Source: an uncultured Christensenellaceae bacterium (GTDB lineage: Bacteria > Bacillota > Clostridia > Christensenellales > UBA3700). From it: a DNA stretch of 64,000 nucleotides. The notes beneath the pieces are model-generated. The model saw only the letters and a program-made list of their open reading frames with translations, did not search any database and was not told the DNA's origin. Numbering within the stretch: position 1 is the first letter of the stretch; each line of letters starts with the position of its first letter. Both the position numbers and the translations under genes were made by a program. Shown here one piece after another: positions 60,174 to 64,000 of the stretch. The stretch covers positions 124,001 through 188,000 of the forward strand of contig CALWRH010000002.1 in the NCBI GenBank assembly GCA_944383895.1, in the 5' to 3' direction.

Positions 60174-61274
60174 ATGGAGAAGGAAGAAGTCAAGGACGTG
60201 ACCGAGGCGAAAGAGGTCGAAAGCGGTACTTTCAAGTGTCCCGGTTGCGGCAACTTTCTCAAATACGATCCCGGGTGCGGAAAGCTGAAGTGCGACTACT
60301 GCGGAGCGGAGAAAGACGTTCCCGTACCTACGCCGCCTATGGAGCTGTATTACACTTCGCTGTCGGAACAGGGTTTCAGCGGCTGGGGCGACGTAAAGTG
60401 CATACAGTGTCCCGTCTGCGGAGCAAAGACGATGCTCGAAAAATACCAGACCGTTACGGTGTGCCCTTTCTGCGGCGCGCCCAACGTCGTCGAGAGCGAC
60501 GATATCCCGGGACTCAAGCCCAACGCCGTGCTGCCGTTCAGGATCACGGAGCTTAAAGCGCACGAGAGTCTTAAAAAGTGGATGGGCAAGAAGTTTCTCG
60601 CTCCTACCAACCTGAAAAAGACGGCTAAGACGGACAAGATGAGAGGAGTCTATGTCCCGATATGGACGTTTGACTCAAACGTCAACGCGACTTACGAGGC
60701 AAGACTCGGCAAGACTTATACAGTGACCGTGGGCAGCGGAAAAAACAGACGTACGGAAACGCGCGTGCGTTGGTATCACGTTTCGGGTTCGATATTCTCT
60801 TGCTTTGACGACATAGCGGTCGAGGCAAGCACGAAGATAACGCAAAAGGATCTGACAAAGCTCGGAAGTTTCGATACGAAGAATTCTATAAATTTCGAGG
60901 ACGAATATCTCTCGGGATATTCTGCCGAAAGATATTCGCAAGGACTCGACGACAGCTGGGGCGTGGCGAAAGATCTTATGCTCGACAACATAAGGTCGCA
61001 GATCAGGAACAGATATCCCGATGCGGACAGGGTGGATTATATAAACGTCAATCCAGTATTCAGCGAAACAAAATACAAATACGTTCTCGCACCGCTCTGG
61101 ATGAGTTCGTACCGCTATAAGGGCAAAGATTACGGTTTTGTAGTCAACGGCAGAAACGGCAGGACGGTGGGCAAGGCTCCGCTGTCTCCGATAAAGACCT
61201 TCTTCTTCTCGCTGTTCTGCGCCGGGGTTGCGGCGGCGCTCATCTATATGATCTATATGCTTTTCTTCTCCTGA
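60174..61274 (+). CDS. Zinc-ribbon membrane protein (YdjG-like, TFIIB-type zinc ribbon)
   Basis: 366 residues. N-terminal zinc ribbons (CPGCGNFLKYDPGCGKLKC with CDYCG, then CPVCGAKT and CPFCGAPN) and the segment GLKPNAVLPFRITELKAHES, typical of the family. A beta-rich middle with TRVRWYHVSGSIFSCFDDI and one C-terminal transmembrane helix (TFFFSLFCAGVAAALIYMIY) follow. It probably anchors the SPFH protein to the membrane as YdjG does for its partners. Separated by 16 nt from the SPFH gene. Confidence 0.85.
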   Translation: MEKEEVKDVTEAKEVESGTFKCPGCGNFLKYDPGCGKLKCDYCGAEKDVPVPTPPMELYYTSLSEQGFSGWGDVKCIQCPVCGAKTMLEKYQTVTVCPFCGAPNVVESDDIPGLKPNAVLPFRITELKAHESLKKWMGKKFLAPTNLKKTAKTDKMRGVYVPIWTFDSNVNATYEARLGKTYTVTVGSGKNRRTETRVRWYHVSGSIFSCFDDIAVEASTKITQKDLTKLGSFDTKNSINFEDEYLSGYSAERYSQGLDDSWGVAKDLMLDNIRSQIRNRYPDADRVDYINVNPVFSETKYKYVLAPLWMSSYRYKGKDYGFVVNGRNGRTVGKAPLSPIKTFFFSLFCAGVAAALIYMIYMLFFS

Positions 61275-61285
61275 CGCAAAATCGC

Positions 61286-61314
61286 TTGCAATATCGGAAA
61301 AGATTATATAAAAT
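61286..61314 (+). promoter_or_regulatory. Promoter of the DUF1858 gene
   Basis: TTGCAA (61286-61291), 17-nt spacer, TAAAAT (61309-61314), about 90 nt before the ATG. The GATTATATAAAATAT around its -10 is nearly the same as at the rex promoter (38410-38424). Confidence 0.65.
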
Positions 61315-61404
61315 ATCAGTGTTAAGGCAGGACTGCGACGGATATATAATATTGATAAATAAATAATAATATATAAGGGCTTTGCCCTGACGGAGGTAAA
61401 TACA

Positions 61405-61605
61405 ATGATAACAAAGGATATGCTTATAGCGGACGCTCTCAAGCAGGGCAACGTAGACGCGATAGCAAACGTACTTTTCAGCGTAGGCATGCATTGCCTG
61501 GGCTGTGCGCTCGCTCACAACGAAACGGTAGAGGATGCGGCAAATGCTCACGGCGTTGACGTAGACGAACTCGTAGAAAAACTCAACGAGGCGGCAAAGA
61601 GCTGA
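61405..61605 (+). CDS. DUF1858 domain protein
   Basis: 66 residues covering the whole domain. DMLIADALKQGNVDAIANVL and the redox-type GMHCLGCALAHNETVEDAAN with its CxxC pair identify the family, also described as hybrid-cluster-protein-associated disulfide domain. A redox-sensing or cluster-binding role is inferred. GGAGGT precedes the ATG. It is monocistronic with a short GC-rich hairpin downstream. Confidence 0.9.
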   Translation: MITKDMLIADALKQGNVDAIANVLFSVGMHCLGCALAHNETVEDAANAHGVDVDELVEKLNEAAKS

Positions 61606-61623
61606 AGACAGCGGTAAAAGATA

Positions 61624-61653
61624 CGACGCGCTCCGCTTTGCGGGGCGCGTTTT
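61624..61653 (+). terminator. Probable terminator after the DUF1858 gene
   Basis: GC-rich imperfect stem ACGCGCTCCGC/GCGGGGCGCGT around TTT with only four Ts following, so efficiency may be moderate. Confidence 0.6.
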
Positions 61654-61748
61654 ACAACTAATGATTGTGAAAACGAAGTAAAATGACAGAAATAATACGA
61701 TTTTACATAAATTTTACATTTCTTTCAGAAGTTTTTTAATTCAAATAT

Positions 61749-61777
61749 TTGACTTAATATAAATAAGTTTATATAAT
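61749..61777 (+). promoter_or_regulatory. Promoter of the S10 ribosomal protein operon
   Basis: TTGACT (61749-61754), 17-nt spacer, perfect TATAAT (61772-61777), within a very AT-rich stretch that may act as an UP element. The preceding 61654-61748 shows nothing else. Confidence 0.85.
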
Positions 61778-61783
61778 CTCTTT

Positions 61784-61958
61784 TGCACCGCGAAAAACGG
61801 GATGAAACGGGAGGTTACTGCTGTAAAGCAGAGAATTTCCGTGGACAAGGGTCCGACAATCGGGCGACTAACGGGAGGCGAACTGCACGCCTTTTATAAA
61901 TGTCGCGGTGTGAAACACACGGATGCGTGAATACAGTTAGGAAAGGAGAAACAAGAAA
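61784..61958 (+). promoter_or_regulatory. Structured leader of the S10 operon, probable autoregulatory RNA
   Basis: The ~175-nt leader starts with GCACCGCG, which can pair with CGCGGTGT about 115 nt later and so close a multi-branch structure. Inside are CTGCT-GTAA-AGCAG and other G-rich stretches. ACACACGGATGCGTG follows before AAAGGAG. Leaders of S10 operons often bind a ribosomal protein (L4 in E. coli) for feedback control; which protein binds here is unknown. Confidence 0.6.
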
Positions 61959-62267
61959 ATGGCAGGACAAATCATCAGAATAAGACTCAGAGCTTATGAT
62001 CACAACCTCATCGACGAAGCTGCAAGCAAGATCGTCGACACGGTTACCAGATGCGGCGTAAAGGTCAGCGGACCTATCCCGCTCCCCACGGAGAAGGAAG
62101 TTGTTACCATCCTTCGCGCGGTACACAAGTATAAGGACAGTCGTGAGCAGTTCGAACTCAGAACTCACAAGAGACTCATCGACATCTACAATCCGTCCAA
62201 CAAGGCTATGGAGTCTCTCATGAAACTCACATTGCCGGCAGGCGTAGATATCAAGATCAAACTCTGA
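61959..62267 (+). CDS. rpsJ: 30S ribosomal protein S10
   Basis: 102 residues, full length. [40 protein letters not shown] and [11 protein letters not shown] are diagnostic. It is a 30S head protein and NusG partner. AAAGGAG lies 10 nt before the ATG. First gene of the conserved S10 operon. Confidence 0.98.
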   Translation: MAGQIIRIRLRAYDHNLIDEAASKIVDTVTRCGVKVSGPIPLPTEKEVVTILRAVHKYKDSREQFELRTHKRLIDIYNPSNKAMESLMKLTLPAGVDIKIKL

Positions 62268-62353
62268 TATCAAATAAATAACACAGACAACAATACGGTT
62301 CCGCGTTTCCCCAAAAGGCGCGGACGAAATAAATACGGAGGTGAACTTTATCT

Positions 62354-62986
62354 ATGAATAAAGCAATCATTGGAAAGAAATTGGGTATGAGCCAGATCTT
62401 CACCGAGGACGGCACCGTAATACCGGTAACGGTAGTTGAGGCGGGTCCGTGCCCCGTAGTTCAGAAGAAGACTCAGGAAAAAGACGGTTACAGCGCAGTT
62501 CAGGTAGCGTTCGGCGAGATCAAGGCAAAGAACGTAACCAAGCCCGTCAAAGGACACTTTGAAAAGGCAGGCGTTGCACCCAAGAGACATTTGAGAGAGC
62601 TCAGGCTCGACAACGCTGAAAGTCTCGAGGTCGGCAGCAACATCACCTGCGACGTGTTCGCGGCAGGAGACAAGGTCGACGTCGTCGGTATCTCCAAAGG
62701 TAAGGGATTTACCGGTGCGATCAAGAGATGGAATCAGCACTGCGGTCCTATGGCGCACGGTTCCGGTTACCACAGAGGCGTAGGTTCTCTGAGCGCTAAC
62801 TCGACTCCTTCGAGAGTTTTCAAGAACAAGAAGATGTCCGGACATTGGGGTAACGAAAAAGTTACCGTCCAGAATCTGACCGTAGTCAGAGTGGACAAAG
62901 AGCGCAACCTGCTGCTCATCAAGGGCGCGATCCCCGGCAATAAGGGCGGCATCGTTACCGTGAAGAACAGCTACAAGGCACAATAA
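62354..62986 (+). CDS. rplC: 50S ribosomal protein L3
   Basis: 210 residues. Start [20 protein letters not shown] and core [20 protein letters not shown] are diagnostic. The central extension reads [20 protein letters not shown] then [16 protein letters not shown], differing somewhat from the common GHMG form. L3 helps shape the peptidyl transferase centre. GGAGGTGAA precedes the ATG after an 86-nt gap from rpsJ. Confidence 0.97.
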   Translation: MNKAIIGKKLGMSQIFTEDGTVIPVTVVEAGPCPVVQKKTQEKDGYSAVQVAFGEIKAKNVTKPVKGHFEKAGVAPKRHLRELRLDNAESLEVGSNITCDVFAAGDKVDVVGISKGKGFTGAIKRWNQHCGPMAHGSGYHRGVGSLSANSTPSRVFKNKKMSGHWGNEKVTVQNLTVVRVDKERNLLLIKGAIPGNKGGIVTVKNSYKAQ

Positions 62987-62997
62987 GGAGAAGCGAA

Positions 62998-63636
62998 ATG
63001 AAAGTAGACGTTTTTAATATAAGTGCGAAGAAAGTCGGCACGATGGACCTCTCCGACGCGGTGTTCGCTCAGGAATACAACGAGCCGCTCGTACATCAGG
63101 TCGTCGTAGCACAGATGGCAAATAAAAGACAGGGCAACAAGAGCACGCTTACCCGCAGCGAAGTTCGCGGAGGCGGCATCAAACCCTGGAGACAGAAAGG
63201 CACGGGTCGTGCAAGACAGGGCTCTATCCGTAGTCCTCAGTGGACCGGCGGCGGCGTAGTCTTCGCTCCCAAGCAGAGAGATTTCTCGCAGAAGATCAAC
63301 AAGAAGATGAAGTTTGCGGCTACTGTCAGCGCACTCAGCGCAAAAGTTTCCGACGGCGACTTTATCGTTCTCGACGAGCTCAAGCTCAAAGAGGCAAAGA
63401 CAAAGTTGATGGCAACGATCCTCAAGAATTTCGGTATCGACACCAAGGTGCTTCTCGTTGTTTCCGAAAACGACGAAAACATTTTGAGAGCAAGCGCTAA
63501 CATCGCAAACCTCACGGTCATCAACGCAGATCTCGTCAACGTATACGACCTGGCTGCAAACGCAAAGTGCATGGCTACCAAGGCTGCGGTCGAAAAGCTT
63601 GAAGAGGCTTACAATTGCGAGGAGGTAACCGAGTAA
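62998..63636 (+). CDS. rplD: 50S ribosomal protein L4
   Basis: 212 residues. NKRQGNKSTLTRSEVRGGGI and KPWRQKGTGRARQGSIRSPQ, followed by WTGGGVVFAPKQRDF, are diagnostic of the exit-tunnel loop. The E. coli homologue also represses its own operon, so it is a candidate ligand of the leader at 61784. AAGGAGAAGC precedes the ATG. The stop overlaps rplW by one base. Confidence 0.97.
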   Translation: MKVDVFNISAKKVGTMDLSDAVFAQEYNEPLVHQVVVAQMANKRQGNKSTLTRSEVRGGGIKPWRQKGTGRARQGSIRSPQWTGGGVVFAPKQRDFSQKINKKMKFAATVSALSAKVSDGDFIVLDELKLKEAKTKLMATILKNFGIDTKVLLVVSENDENILRASANIANLTVINADLVNVYDLAANAKCMATKAAVEKLEEAYNCEEVTE

Positions 63637-63926
63637 TGAACAAGTACGACATCATCATCAGCCCGCTCATGAGTGAAAAGAGCTTCGACGGCATCCAGTC
63701 CAAGAAGTACACCTTCAAAGTTGACAAAAGGGCAACGAAAACACAGATAAAAGTAGCAATCGAGGATATCTTCGGCGTCAAGGTTGAAAAGGTAAACACC
63801 TCCAACTACGACGGCAAGACCAAGAGAATGGGCAGAAACGAAGGCAAGACCGCAGCTTTCAAGAAAGCGATCGTTCAGCTCAAGGCAGACAGCAAACCCA
63901 TCGAGTTCTTCGAGAGTTTGACCTGA
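63636..63926 (+). CDS. rplW: 50S ribosomal protein L23
   Basis: 96 residues from the ATG at 63636, which shares its first A with the rplD stop (TAATG); GAGGAGG lies upstream. MNKYDIIISPLMSEKSFDGI, KRATKTQIKVAIEDIFGVKV and GRNEGKTAAFKKAIVQLK match L23, the exit-port protein that docks trigger factor and SRP. Confidence 0.97.
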   Translation: MNKYDIIISPLMSEKSFDGIQSKKYTFKVDKRATKTQIKVAIEDIFGVKVEKVNTSNYDGKTKRMGRNEGKTAAFKKAIVQLKADSKPIEFFESLT

Positions 63927-63941
63927 TAGGAGGATAAGGAT

Positions 63942-64000
63942 ATGATAAAGAGATACAAACCTACTTCTCCCGCACGTCGTTTTATGACGACCTCCGCTTT
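63942..64000 (+). CDS. rplB: 50S ribosomal protein L2, N-terminal start (cut by window edge)
   Basis: Only 19 codons are visible (MIKRYKPTSPARRFMTTSA), which match the start of L2. TAGGAGGATAAGG precedes the ATG. Order rpsJ-rplC-rplD-rplW-rplB is the conserved S10 operon. Confidence 0.93.
   Translation, partial: MIKRYKPTSPARRFMTTSA

Overview
This 64 kb window looks like chromosome of an anaerobic Bacillota (Clostridia-like, moderate GC). The evidence is strong AGGAGG-type ribosome binding sites, TTGACA/TATAAT promoters, an electron-bifurcating-type hydrogenase, a Rex redox repressor, a DnaD-like/DnaC-like replication pair, the yaaO-tmk-holB-ricT gene order known from Firmicutes, a class 1B pyrD with pyrK, and the start of an S10 ribosomal operon. 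All calls come from reading the sequence and from family knowledge; no database search was run.

Layout. 1-2878 (minus): hydrogenase operon hydC-hydB-hydA, with hydA cut by the window edge. 3074-3788: a tRNA-Thr locus with two apparent decayed tRNA copies upstream and a 132-bp tandem array downstream, each unit carrying the tRNA 3' end and a terminator. 3858-5115: two unknown membrane or secreted proteins. 5237-17464: a 13-gene surface-polymer cluster that combines wzx/wzy-type export with phosphopolymer chemistry (TagD, a TagF-like enzyme, an IspD-type cytidylyltransferase, two LicD proteins). 18113-25428: a monocistronic beta-helix-like lipoprotein and a giant DUF4011/COG1112-type helicase. 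25519-28829 (minus): two membrane-anchored GH43-like proteins and an Old Yellow Enzyme-type reductase. 28999-29737: a tRNA-Glu with its own tandem array of about 167 bp, built like the Thr array. 30158-32927: a small HTH protein, a double-HTH transmembrane regulator and two small membrane proteins. 33037-35428 (minus): dnaD-like and dnaC-like genes. 35603-38048: an ABC exporter operon ending in a lipoprotein. 38076-41086: a probably leaderless small gene, then rex, greA and lysS. 41124-44903: yaaO-tmk-holB-ricT. 45061-45231: a ferredoxin. 45419-56788: pyrBCFKDE followed by punA, an mtaD-like deaminase, a membrane protein, an ABC-F ATPase, an Lrp regulator and an aminotransferase. 56942-57066: a candidate C-rich small RNA. 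57228-58887 (minus): an M1-like peptidase and a 37-residue Cys-rich protein. 59021-61605: a YdjI/YdjG-like SPFH and zinc-ribbon pair and a DUF1858 protein. 61749-64000: the S10 operon (leader, rpsJ, rplC, rplD, rplW, start of rplB).

How the genes work together. The hydrogenase and Rex fit NADH/ferredoxin redox balancing. The surface cluster likely makes, flips and polymerises a glycan decorated with CDP-activated phosphoalcohols. The pyr block makes UMP from carbamoyl phosphate (carAB is not in the window), and punA and mtaD add purine salvage.

The most unusual signal is the pair of tRNA-associated tandem arrays. At both tRNAs the last ~20 nt of the gene is a direct repeat bounding small non-coding units. 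Each unit holds an intrinsic terminator, a degenerate inverted copy of the tRNA T-arm region, and a short core that looks shared between the two loci.
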